From NCBI GenBank assembly GCA_905221605.1, contig CAJNDS010002576.1:62001-126000 (forward strand): a DNA stretch of 64,000 nt, read 5' to 3'. Positions 35,301 through 42,200 of the stretch are shown piece after piece; position 1 is the first letter of the stretch; every line of letters begins with the position of its first letter. The notes under the pieces were generated by a model that ran no database searches, was not told the origin of the DNA, and saw only the letters and a program-made list of their open reading frames with translations. Source of the stretch: Symbiodinium natans. Lineage: Eukaryota; Sar; Dinophyceae; Suessiales; Symbiodiniaceae. The position numbers and the translations under genes are program-made.

Positions 35301-36466
35301 ACATTTCGGAGTTCCGAGTAACGGGATCCCTTCGTACGGCGTGGTACGAGGGCCAGCGGCGCGATCCCTCATTGGCGGGCTCGATTCGCAAGCCGGAGCC
35401 GCCGATGGTGATATCCGGAGACGGGTTGTTGGAGCGCGAGGTGACCCTCAGGACGGGTCAAACCGTCGTCGTCCCAGTGGTTCCCAACGGGGCTGCGGGC
35501 GCGAATGGGGTGACCTGGCGCCGCGCCTGCTACAATTCAGTCCACTGTGGAGTCCTTGGGGCCCATAGGTCCGCCGAGGTTACCATCAAACTGTTGGAGA
35601 GGGCAGTCTGGTGGCCCGATTTGGAGAAAGATGTGCGGACCTGGGTCGCCAAGTGTCTCGCCTGCATTAAAGGCCGCTCTCGACCGACGAAGGTTGAAGC
35701 TCGTGCGGTCAAGTGTGGCGCCGAGACTTGCTGGCAGGAAGTCAGCGTGGACTGTGAGGGTGTGCTTCGCAGCAGGACGATCCCGAGCCTCATCAGGTCG
35801 GACAGAGGGCCAGAGTTCAAGAACGCGCTCATGGCAGAACTCAGCGCTATGCTTGGGACCGAGTGGCGGTTCAGCGCGCCCTTGAGGCCTTGTGAGTTGG
35901 GCGCAAACGAGCGAGTCCACCAAGAAGTTCAAAAGGTGCTGGGGGCGGTCGTCAGACAAGTCGGCGCCTCCCTTTCCGAAGCTTGGTCGGATTGGCTCGT
36001 GGTGGCGGAGTACGTCATAGACAACACTCCGGGACCCCACGGGACCCCGAGGGACCTAGAGCGGAGCTGGTCGCTCGCTCTACCACTTGAAAAGGACGTC
36101 CTGCGAGACGCCTTGCAGTTTGAACCCATCTCTGATTGGGCTCGGAGCCAGTTCAAACAGTTCTCGGAGCTAGCTGCCGCGGTCCGAGAGCACTGGACGC
36201 GGTCTTCAGAAGCGCGGGCGAAACTTGCAAACCGTCATAGGCGCACTGTGGACCTTAAACCAGGCGACCGAGTGGTCTGGAACGCTCCGAGGGCCCGCTC
36301 AGAGGGGGCGGGGCGTGTGCCTTGGAAACCGGGTCTGACCCCCCCTGATGGAGTCGGGGGGTACTTCTTCCGCCCGGCGCGGCCCGATGGAGGCGCACGC
36401 AGAAGACTGCATTCTTGTTCCTGCGGATGCAGATGGCGCGGAATCCCGCGAGCCGGTCGTCTTTGA
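29246..36466 (+). CDS. ORF2: Gag-protease-RT(C-half)-RNase H-integrase polyprotein, 2406 aa
   Basis: Residues about 150-350 resemble a retrotransposon capsid. Two canonical CCCH fingers, C-x8-C-x5-C-x3-H, lie at 410-429 and 483-502. The protease has LDGCAGA (D608) in place of the usual D-S/T-G-A, and GLILGGRALD as its second strand. A Cys-rich stretch with a possible membrane helix (about 936-953) follows. From about 1090 the sequence is the RT thumb/connection: FGISKAEV at 1150, then LLGH and FLGCANWLRGYLP. RT motifs 1 and A to C are absent. RNase H shows ADAS (D1280) and WTDH (D1348). After an unassigned alpha/beta-like region (about 1470-1600) and a C-x-C/C-x2-C ribbon near 1690, integrase has H2100, H2107, C2137, C2140 and D2169, D2186, E2222. 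D2186 to E2222 is the normal 35 residues, but only 16 separate the two aspartates. It ends in a frame overlapping ORF3. Confidence 0.85.
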   Translation: MHRGAYPRVGGKESSSQEKVWSSPSDVPVEAVGPRSPGLPQPATASGLGVGLDRGGLHTAEVAGGPSAARDLGATDGDSPLRAKLAALEMEIEALKRGSDGGGSQTGSQNPAGDFAAALAAQTEALKEALAQRGGQSSITTVKTDLTWPTLTDDKSDARDVVLFYEEFEDVCALANNCRGMSAREKLLALRGRCRGSRMKTYTNAYRAAWKSGEVLSDPQAVYDRIKNKHLMFGESREEREVRVDGERASLAKGKLTGHQFEPLFEASIADLEAVGLGKTPRELYLSYLRKMPPYLQKEIRNDKRLWPGDPKDGGLRGPQTWEESHKVVLEYEQREAAHRAVSHSVYSTTGSPSADPSVALAEAQKEIRSLKAAAKAAAKGAAAAAKAGADQTFAAASKGAGKGADKKICFHFRDHGNCPKGDACPFSHDKELRRKALAAKKGDQTFATAKGKGKGKGGGKAKASAKPKAAAKGAAKPPGTVCPFFSKNGSCKKGASCDMVHNLTTSGGTPALPANWAAPSGASMSNPFAAFSVQIGSSGVQAGVSGAAGRAAVQQHALPLSKGGRDKFATLDDLPKDWWNLADNEPGGYQYRTVVQVLDRKVECMLDGCAGANHVTEELVVGMMNRAAELGIGTEDPGFPVVRLEKWVHPEYVHGIASGAPVPLKGAAVLRVTLLEGRTADDCRPNTEIFVRCKIAARGTSDWHGLILGGRALDCAGRMGLGFRPGPDFHVLDTLGIRMPRCEDHSKTRKDRAYAFEARLSSLDDASCTEPGGGSRELLRYDGEEPLELSPGDGVLVPVVREQGVSAEGSLSEVVLPVECGVEAVPGLWPTGEGKGFVLLAAQECDHSLQPGEVVAEVRSGLVSTAACGCGAVETVFESEPSPQACADCGVAVASVGHDPCFACGSASRAAARSFQGCSSCARSFGRLRTGARIGVLSVLAAVTVLASVWGGSGPVGRPVEEPGVLSCLDHLPSVDSWWEAPGGYASVWGRRPAQPDLGTLAVEKAPYETCLLQRVGEAWRLWDTRDLRVAESVACSDEVPVTERLAVFRTRKGPRWAGWREGSATAGRGASDAVRPADAVDTARCPSYHIVESWDIEKMIEEPPTDYYYEKLAADMRARHPKACPHLLDHLVSLEGFLDKSILFGFSFGISKAEVCVSKGKLLGHNIGRDGSSPDEERCQAVIDFPPLWEKLHIQQFLGCANWLRGYLPVEYGHAAKILGQWQKPGAVFPEGGLGSAATEGCKAFKAIKRMMQNRINLATFDEASAADGSCPLEQIADASGIAVGGSVVQMTRDLSQLKVLMTHSKSLTPAQQNWPPLIQEAFAQLEVKRATRRMFGSIRTLCWTDHANLTRAQTSDIGMDPKLVRWVAEILMDGSEIRSLSGRSATLGDSFSRNPKDRDALLAARTKDLEGLSGQLRGFDLDQYLGEGTEGDGPVPWAVGNDAVPEPAGRVQAAAVPMCVVAALPVRVVVVFDYARWKEQDAELTEIRRVFQASLPGVSVAVRGCWGPFEDTDGLASHFDCGAGRLAGTKKIKRIRVDLLTSCAKVLREASGFRPQFLVGLGQGGLVTAVLRWPLVVELTLQARNLQRKEARAVGEAWAGIKAIWAVRPRLWRTQQGHLEVAEACPELKKDFPEPALRGFGIVGKQALGAEVLRSLRLDAVRSIDDASIRGMLDEPSRPLWDHEGLCICGKRTYLFSRCPACIEKEAVDTSVEIAEREELEPPLEGDLEAHEVGLEVNSVLATLDRTGGLFRVRSSTIQQWAVGFRTTLKDAPVPTAYGMLSGKIWKKSHSMKLSLGSQHKDLSKWGDVKPYWTTWVVREDGAVVAGHNCSPLDAVQGDIVVHWSSVVNWHGHRHVVNEQCEVLWRSKGKEVALDPSFGKLIALVGRVTQVIGWRATGEASDPRGSTRQASRVLAQFSASNEGVEGHWTAGAISRGKNANECKLEGRVLAFMGEEHKGPAVVLELVSHSPILCIWDHSSTKFKVEFKGGVPSLSLAAGEDENRREQLAVEARDAANISEFRVTGSLRTAWYEGQRRDPSLAGSIRKPEPPMVISGDGLLEREVTLRTGQTVVVPVVPNGAAGANGVTWRRACYNSVHCGVLGAHRSAEVTIKLLERAVWWPDLEKDVRTWVAKCLACIKGRSRPTKVEARAVKCGAETCWQEVSVDCEGVLRSRTIPSLIRSDRGPEFKNALMAELSAMLGTEWRFSAPLRPCELGANERVHQEVQKVLGAVVRQVGASLSEAWSDWLVVAEYVIDNTPGPHGTPRDLERSWSLALPLEKDVLRDALQFEPISDWARSQFKQFSELAAAVREHWTRSSEARAKLANRHRRTVDLKPGDRVVWNAPRARSEGAGRVPWKPGLTPPDGVGGYFFRPARPDGGARRRLHSCSCGCRWRGIPRAGRL
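29446..29467 (+). other. Bulged-G hairpin, GTGNCCT-loop subfamily
   Basis: CGC, G, GCCC, loop GTGACCT, GGGC, GCG. The inner stem differs from the leader copy but pairs perfectly. It lies just after the ORF1/ORF2 overlap, before the capsid-like region. Confidence 0.7.
30307..30325 (+). other. Bulged-G hairpin
   Basis: CGC, G, GACC, loop CGTC, GGTC, GCG. In ORF2, after the capsid-like region. Confidence 0.5.
30397..30415 (+). other. Bulged-G hairpin
   Basis: CGC, G, GCCA, loop AGGC, TGGC, GCG. In ORF2, before the first CCCH finger. Confidence 0.5.
30901..30919 (+). other. Bulged-G hairpin
   Basis: CGC, G, GTGC, loop AGCA, GCAC, GCG. Between the CCCH fingers and the protease. Confidence 0.5.
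31647..31669 (+). other. Bulged-G hairpin
   Basis: TGC, G, GGAG, 8-base loop, CTCC, GCA; all pairs Watson-Crick. Downstream of the protease. Confidence 0.55.
31958..31981 (+). other. Bulged-G hairpin, variant of the GTGNCCT subfamily
   Basis: TGC, G, GGTCC, loop GCGTCCA, GGGCC, GCG. The inner stem is five pairs. It lies between protease and the RT C-half. Confidence 0.6.
33079..33100 (+). other. Bulged-G hairpin, five-pair inner stem
   Basis: CGC, G, GATGC, loop GTCGG, GCATC, GCG. It overlaps the codon of the first RNase H catalytic aspartate. Confidence 0.55.
33395..33414 (+). other. Bulged-G hairpin, five-pair inner stem
   Basis: AGC, G, GTCGC, loop TCA, GCGAC, GCT. The outer pair A-U replaces the common C-G, and all eight pairs are Watson-Crick. 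Near the end of RNase H. Confidence 0.6.
33565..33616 (+). other. Pair of bulged-G hairpins after RNase H
   Basis: First (33565-33583): GGC, G, GTCG, GNRA tetraloop GCAA, CGAC, GCC. Second (33595-33616), GTGNCCT subfamily: TGC, G, GGCC, loop GTGTCCA, GGCC, GCG. They are 11 bases apart at the RNase H to downstream-module boundary. Confidence 0.65.
34074..34094 (+). other. Bulged-G hairpin
   Basis: TGC, G, GCCA, 6-base loop, TGGC, GCA. In the unassigned ORF2 region. Confidence 0.55.
34401..34425 (+). other. Bulged-G hairpin, five-pair inner stem
   Basis: AGC, G, GGAGG, 8-base loop, CCTCC, GCT; all Watson-Crick. Before integrase. Confidence 0.55.
36057..36082 (+). other. Bulged-G hairpin with six-pair outer stem
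   Basis: TAGAGC, unpaired G, GAGC, loop TGGTC, GCTC, GCTCTA. Ten Watson-Crick pairs around the same single-G bulge. In the integrase C-terminal region. Confidence 0.65.
36178..36201 (+). other. Bulged-G hairpin
   Basis: CGC, G, GTCC, 9-base loop, GGAC, GCG. In the integrase C-terminal region, about 170 bases before ORF3. Confidence 0.5.
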
Positions 36467-38867
36467 AGACAATGAAACCGGCGGGGACGGCTCGTCTCGC
36501 CCCAGCTTAGGGCAGCAGGTTCAAGGCGACGCCAAGCAGGTGGAGTTCACGCTGACCAGGCGCGGGAGGGACTTCGTCCTCCGCCTTGGTGACCGCATTG
36601 CCTATCGGGGTGTAGGTGGAGGCCCGAAGGTGTGCAGGTTAGGGCGGGTCACGCAGGTGGATGCGGCCCGTGCACAGGTCGGCGTCCATCGCTATCTCCC
36701 CGACGCCAGCGGGGTTCGCGTCAAATGGCGGCTTGCATATATCGCCGAGGACGGAGCGCTCACGCTTTCAGAAGGGACCCGTCCGGCCCATGAAGCGGTT
36801 TCTGTGAAGGAAATCATTTCCAAAATCGACCTAAACCGCGACGGCGTGCTTGCTGCAGCCTCGGCCAGAAAGTTGGACAAGGGGGCGTATTCGTTGCAGG
36901 ACAGGACCCTCGAGCGAGCGTCTCGTGCCGGCACGAGTGTGCTCTCGATCCAAGAGGCCCTCGCGGACCTCTTGGTCGCGGAACCCCGCGCGTTGCAGCC
37001 TAGGGCTTCCCCAGAGTCGGGTGCTGTCGAGAGTTGGTTCCGGCAGTATTTCCTTGGTGGGGTTGCTGATGTCTTAGAGGTTGCTTGGGGTGACGCGGTC
37101 GTTTCCGACGCGGCTAGGAGGCACGGGTACAGGGTTGTTCCCGCTTTTGTGCAAGGCAAGCAGGCCTACGGGATCACCTGGAACCTGGCCGCAGTAGAGC
37201 ACTTGGAGGCCATTAGCGGCGCTGTTCTGCGCACAGAGCCGAAGGTGCTCGTAATTGGGCTTGAGGGCAAGAATGCGCCCCGGGCTTTCCTCCAGCTAGT
37301 CGTCCGGTGTGCGCAGGAACGCACACGCGCGGGCGCCCACGTCGCGTTGCGTTTGCAGGCGCAAAAAGGCGAGTGGGAACCTTGGCGGCTAGAGGAGTGG
37401 GGCGCCTTGTTTGGGACGCTCGCTGAGCCACGCTGGCCTTGGGCTTTCGTGCGGGCTGACATGTGCCAGTTCGCGCGGGCCAGTGGCCGCGGCAACCTCG
37501 TTGAGAGCGGGGCCCTGTGGCTCGCCGATTTCAGCCTAGAATCGGTAGGTTTGAGGTGTAGTAGGCCGGATGCGTTGGGCGCAGTGCGGCACAAGCACGT
37601 TGAGCGCGCGCAAGCTGACTACAACCTCATAGGAGCGGCTTTCTGCGCCTCGCTCCAGGACCTTGGTCTGAGGGGCGCAGAAGAGCTGTGCACCGCTGCA
37701 GTTGAAAGCTTTCCAGCGACTGCGGGTGCAGATAGCGCCGCGGCTGCGCCACAGCCCTCTCCAGTTGTTCCCCTCCCCGACGTGCGGTCGGGCGAGGACC
37801 TCACGCCAGCAGAGCGTGCGGAGCTGGATAAGGAGGTGGATAAGTATGCCGCGGAGAAAGAAGCGTTTTGGCGGACCAAGGCGGACGCCAAGGACTGGGA
37901 TTCCGTCCGGGCTGACCTTGAGGTCTATGCTCTTGCGGGCGAGAAGGTCGCGGAGGATCCTAGGCGCACCGAGGCCTATAGAGACCTCGTATGGTCGGGT
38001 TTGAAGATCGAGCCTGGACCAACCAGACCCGGGCTGACCGATGCTGATATCGCAGCCGTCAGGGAGGTCATACGGCGAAAGGCCGCTGGGTTCTGGGTGG
38101 AGGACACCACCAGGACCACGGTCAGGAAGTTCGCCCATGACTGCATCCCCACCGGGCCGCCGGTCTCGTCCCAGCCTCACAGTCTGAGGGGCGAGTCCGC
38201 GCAATGGGTCGACGACAAGCTTGAAGAAGAATGCAAGCGGGGTCAGTTGATCCGCGGCAGCTCGGCTTGGGGATCTGCGCCGTTTCCGACCAAGGAAATG
38301 CCCAGCTACAAGCGGCATAGGAAGCGACGCTTGGTGGTTGACTACCGCCGCGTGAATGCCCGAATTAAGCGCTCCACGTACTATTGTCGGCGGGGCAGCG
38401 ATGTGCTCGCCGCCGCAGTAGGTTCGGTTTGGTATACCTTCGTGGATGCGGTTAGTGGGTTTAATCAGATTAGGAACACCAAGCGAGCTCGCGAGGTGTT
38501 GGCCATTGTGGCAAGGTCAGGGAAATATCTCCCTGTCGGCCTTACCTTTGGCCCGATTAACGGCCCAGATGATTTCAACTTTGTGGTTGATAGGGCCTAT
38601 GCCCCCGGCAGAGGTAGGCGCCTTAAGTACACTAAGGAGTGGATTGCCTACGTAGATGACCTTACTGTTAGGACGGGTAGGGTCATTGATGGGCAGTTTT
38701 TCACTGATGCCCAAGCCGAGGGGGCGGTGCGCGAAGCGTGCGCCAAGGGGGCAGTCGCGGCTCCGCAGAGCGCGTCGTCTGCTCTTGAAGCCTTAGTGCG
38801 CACAACTCCAAGCGCGCGAACCATGACGCGGCGCGCTCGGACCAGAATCACCCCACGCGCGTTCTGA
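36348..38867 (+). CDS. ORF3: integrase tail, methyltransferase-like relic and RT N-half (YVDD), 839 aa
   Basis: ATG at 36348, overlapping ORF2 by 119 bases in the +1 frame beside a run of seven C (36339-36345). Residues about 65-160 look like the DNA/chromatin-binding tail of integrase (LGDRIAYRGVGGGPKVCRLG). Residues about 225-450 resemble the methyltransferase-like module seen in the copia element but without its Pro-Pro-Cys motif. From about 480 to 790 are RT fingers and palm: RKRRLVVDYRRVNARIK (motif 1), FVDAVSGFNQI with D700 (motif A), LPVGLTFGPINGPDDFNF (motif B) and AYVDDLTVRTG with YVDD at 768-771 (motif C). The protein ends soon after, with no thumb or RNase H; those are in ORF2, upstream. 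ORF2 plus ORF3 is therefore a circular permutation of RT-RNase H-integrase. Confidence 0.8.
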   Translation: MESGGTSSARRGPMEAHAEDCILVPADADGAESREPVVFEDNETGGDGSSRPSLGQQVQGDAKQVEFTLTRRGRDFVLRLGDRIAYRGVGGGPKVCRLGRVTQVDAARAQVGVHRYLPDASGVRVKWRLAYIAEDGALTLSEGTRPAHEAVSVKEIISKIDLNRDGVLAAASARKLDKGAYSLQDRTLERASRAGTSVLSIQEALADLLVAEPRALQPRASPESGAVESWFRQYFLGGVADVLEVAWGDAVVSDAARRHGYRVVPAFVQGKQAYGITWNLAAVEHLEAISGAVLRTEPKVLVIGLEGKNAPRAFLQLVVRCAQERTRAGAHVALRLQAQKGEWEPWRLEEWGALFGTLAEPRWPWAFVRADMCQFARASGRGNLVESGALWLADFSLESVGLRCSRPDALGAVRHKHVERAQADYNLIGAAFCASLQDLGLRGAEELCTAAVESFPATAGADSAAAAPQPSPVVPLPDVRSGEDLTPAERAELDKEVDKYAAEKEAFWRTKADAKDWDSVRADLEVYALAGEKVAEDPRRTEAYRDLVWSGLKIEPGPTRPGLTDADIAAVREVIRRKAAGFWVEDTTRTTVRKFAHDCIPTGPPVSSQPHSLRGESAQWVDDKLEEECKRGQLIRGSSAWGSAPFPTKEMPSYKRHRKRRLVVDYRRVNARIKRSTYYCRRGSDVLAAAVGSVWYTFVDAVSGFNQIRNTKRAREVLAIVARSGKYLPVGLTFGPINGPDDFNFVVDRAYAPGRGRRLKYTKEWIAYVDDLTVRTGRVIDGQFFTDAQAEGAVREACAKGAVAAPQSASSALEALVRTTPSARTMTRRARTRITPRAF
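37094..37112 (+). other. Bulged-G hairpin
   Basis: CGC, G, GTCG, loop TTTC, CGAC, GCG. In ORF3. Confidence 0.55.
38723..38774 (+). other. Pair of bulged-G hairpins after the RT palm
   Basis: 38723-38744: GGC, G, GTGCGC, loop GAA, GCGTGC, GCC (two wobbles). 38756-38774: CGC, G, GCTC, loop CGCA, GAGC, GCG. They lie where the RT coding sequence breaks off after motif C. Confidence 0.55.
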
Positions 38868-39277
38868 TGCTCAGGATGTTGGGGCTGTTCGGGTGTTTCT
38901 GTGTTCAGGGGGGGTGTTTTTGGGGCGGGCCGTTTCCCAGGTCGCCGGTCTGCGGGCAGAAGGATTTTTCGTCGTTCGTCGCGTGCAGCTTCGTTCGTGT
39001 GTCCCGCAGCCAGTGTGTAGGAAGCAGGCCTAGAGGTTCGGTCCAAGGTCGAAGCAGAAGCCGTAGAAGCCTTAAAGCCCCGACCATAAGGAAACTCCCC
39101 AAACCCCCGCGGGCCGTGCCCTGGCCGCGCGGGAGCGGCTGCCTACCACTACTGCACACCGGCCCCTTGCAGCGGGCCGTGTCCTGGCCGCTCAAGGGCG
39201 CGTCAGGTTTCCCTCGCCCATCGGAGGTCCAGCAAAGCCGCGGGCCTCAGTGCCGCGATGGGTGGAGGAGGGTCTAA
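38867..39277 (+). CDS. Small ORF linking ORF3 and ORF4, 136 aa, doubtful
   Basis: Its ATG shares a base with the ORF3 stop (TGATG at 38865-38869), and its stop lies 20 bases inside ORF4. The product is basic and Cys/Arg/Pro-rich with no recognised domain. The arrangement would suit termination-reinitiation between ORF3 and ORF4, but the region also holds three hairpins and may simply be untranslated. Confidence 0.3.
   Translation: MLRMLGLFGCFCVQGGCFWGGPFPRSPVCGQKDFSSFVACSFVRVSRSQCVGSRPRGSVQGRSRSRRSLKAPTIRKLPKPPRAVPWPRGSGCLPLLHTGPLQRAVSWPLKGASGFPRPSEVQQSRGPQCRDGWRRV
39108..39129 (+). other. Bulged-G hairpin, GTGNCCT-loop subfamily
   Basis: CGC, G, GGCC, loop GTGCCCT, GGCC, GCG. Between ORF3 and ORF4. 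Confidence 0.7.
39171..39192 (+). other. Bulged-G hairpin, GTGNCCT-loop subfamily, compensated outer stem
   Basis: AGC, G, GGCC, loop GTGTCCT, GGCC, GCT. Relative to the copy 63 bases upstream, the outermost C-G pair has become A-U by changes on both sides. Confidence 0.75.
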
Positions 39278-42200
39278 GGGCAGGGGCAAAAGCAAGAGCC
39301 CAGGCCCTAAGGGCCGGAAGGGCCCGCCCACGATAGACGACGTGCAGCGCCTGCTAGTCCGATGCATGCGGCACGGCGAAGGTGGCTGCAGAGGCCGGTT
39401 CGGTCCGGGCGGCCTCTACCCGGTTGATGAGTTGATCGAGCAACTCGGGATCACCATCAACCAGTACAACCAGGCGGTCGCGCACGACGCCAGCCAGCGG
39501 AAACCGAGGTTGGATACCTCGCACGCTGGTTTCCTTCGTGCCTTCCAAGGCCACTCTGCCGATTGCGGCCATCCGATGGGGTTCATGATGGAGGGCCTAA
39601 GTGAGACGGCCATCGACGACCTCATCCGTCAGTATGGCCCGGCCATGTGGCACGGCACGGACTTGCATGTCGTGCCAAGCCTGTTGCAGAACGGCCTGAT
39701 CCCCGGCGGCGGGCCGGGAGGCCGCCTCGGGGTTCACTACGTCCTAGGACACTGCCCCACGCAGTGGGAGGACGGAAGGCGCGGGTTCCGCCGCGGATCG
39801 ACTTGCATAGTCGAGGTCCGACTGGCGGTCCTGCGGGACGCCGGAGTGCCCATCTATGCAGGAGCGGATGGGGTGGCCCTCACTGGCCAGATTAGGGCCA
39901 CCGGCATTTCCCGCATCTGGGCACTCCCCAGGGGCTCGCCTGTCTACTCAGACTTGATAGCTGAGTTGGAAGTGGATAGGTTGGTCTTGCGTGTCGACCT
40001 AAAGAGTTTAGGCGACTCCAGTGCGGGCCCCAACCCGCCGTTGGGGCGAGGACCGAAACTGGGCACGGTCCAAGCGTCCCAAGCTGCTGCGGCCAGCAGT
40101 GGCGCGGCGAGCTCCTCGACGGTTACAGTGCTGGCCCCTGCGGGTCGTGTCATGGCCGCGGGGGCCGCCCAACCTGTTACCCCTCCTAAGGCCGCGCCTA
40201 AGGCCAAAGGGCGTCCCCTAGGGACTCCTAGGACTTCGATCGTGCCAGCGAAGCCCAAGGTGTACCCGAGGCGCAACATCCCGGGCCCCAATGTCCTCGA
40301 GCCCGAGGACTCGCTCGAGGAAGAGGCAGCCCAAGCAGCTGAAGGTGTCGAGGAAGATAGTTCCAGCTCGGATCTTCCCGACACGCGGGCGCCTCCAGCC
40401 GCGGTCAGAGTGAAGGAGGACGAGGAGCCCGCTAGTGGGGCCCAGGCCGAAAGCACAGAGGAAGGAGTCCTCGTGCTCGGCCAGTCTGTGGTCACCAGCG
40501 CGAAGGAATACCTCGCGCGGTCCGAAGCTCTTCTTAGAGCGCAGAAGCTCCAGTCGAGAATACTGGAGGTTGCGGGAACTGCGATGGTGAAGCTGGAGAA
40601 GATCACCAAGCGTGAGGAGTCCCTCAAAACGCTGCGCCGAGAGGGAGAGAGTCGGGCGGCCGGGGAAGGCGCCGACGGGGAAGAGGTGTCTGACGATGGT
40701 CAGGACGCCCCCGGGGCTGCGGGGTCGAGCACTTCCGCCAGGCCTTCGGGAGGCGGGACTGCCCAGTCCGCCTCAGCCTCAGAGGAGCCTCGCCCCAACG
40801 CTGACGGCCACTACGGATGTTCGGCTCCGGGATGCGGGCTAGCCTTTGAGTCGCTGGTGCAGTACCACTTGCATCAGGCGGCCTGCCATGGCGCCTCTCT
40901 TCCGCCCAACCTGGGGATCAGCCCCTCCGCACCTCTTGACCCTTTTCGTCAGGACTGGCGGGGACGGCTGTTCCGCCGAGGAAAGGACGGTGGGTATGGG
41001 GAGGTGCCCATGCTCCGAGTGATTAGGTACCACAAAGCCAACGGGTACGATCACTCGAGAGTCCCGCTCCTGAGGCGAGGGGACCGAATCCAGCTTGAGG
41101 ATGGATCGCACCACATCTATGGTGGTAGCCATCCGCCGGGGTGGCTTCGCGACGACCCCGAGCTGGACCCCCTTGGTGCCCCAGAGGGAAGCGATGGAGG
41201 GTCCACGCCCAAGAGCGAGCCCACGGAGGAGGCCGTGCCAGAGCCTCCGCGGAAGGCCGCTCCGCGCGGGCGGGCCCTCGAGCCGCCGAAGGGCGACGTC
41301 CAGCGACGCCTGGCCGAGCGTCGCTCCAAGCGAGATTACTCGCCGGACCTGGTGACGCCTCTTGACGATCTCCATGCCAAGGAGATCGACTCCTTCTTCG
41401 CGGGCGACCCAGCCGCGGATAGCCTTGACGTCATTTTGATGCGCGCCGAGGTTCGCACTGAGTCCCACCTCAAGGTTGGCCGGGAGGAGGAAGAGCCCCT
41501 GGTCAAGGAGGAACAGGAGGAGGAGGCTGAGGTCGTCAAGGACGAAGAGGTCTCGGTTGAGATGGAGGCTGCCACCGCGGATGAGGCGGACGAGGTCGCC
41601 CTCCCAGCCAACCGAGCCTACGTCGAAGGCCGCTTTTACCCCTACGGCAGCTGGCGGTGCTTCTTCTGCGAAGCCATTAACCCGGTTACCGAGGACCAGT
41701 GCCTCACCACGCACGCGGGCGGCCCGAATGCGGGCGCCCCGTGCGACGGCCGATGGATCAATGGGATCGACATCGGGTGGTGGGAGGTGGATCCCCAAAC
41801 CGCGCCGGAGCAATGGCGGCGGAGGTTTTCTGCCGAAGAGCTTGAAGACCAACAAGCGCGGGCAGATGCCGCGAGGCTCCTCAGCGATGAGGAACTCGCC
41901 GAAGCCCTCCAGGCGGCCGAGGAGGCGCAGGCGGCCGAGCGCGCCAAGAAGCGGGAGCGGCGCCAGGCGGAGAAGGCGGAGCGCGATGATCACATCAGCG
42001 AAGCGCTCCGCATAGCAGGGTGGCAGTGCCCTAACTGCTATGAATGGAACCTTTCATTCAGGCAGCTGTGCTTTAGGTGCAGCACACCCCTCCGCTTGGC
42101 AGAGGTCGTGTCCCGCGGGATCCCGGATCCGCGGCGCGGCGAACAGAGGGACTCGGGCTCCGAGAGCAGCCAAGATGAGCTGGAGTACGAGATCCTTCTG

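Noticed and set aside
36664-36686. Further GTGNCCT-type hairpin (TGC G GCCC GTGCACA GGTC GGCG)
   Set aside because: Loop is similar, but the inner stem has a mismatch and the outer stem is displaced; at best a decayed copy.
41247-41266. CGCGGA / TCCGCG palindrome in ORF4 as a family member
   Set aside because: Perfect stem without the unpaired G; similar bulge-free palindromes occur in GC-rich DNA generally.
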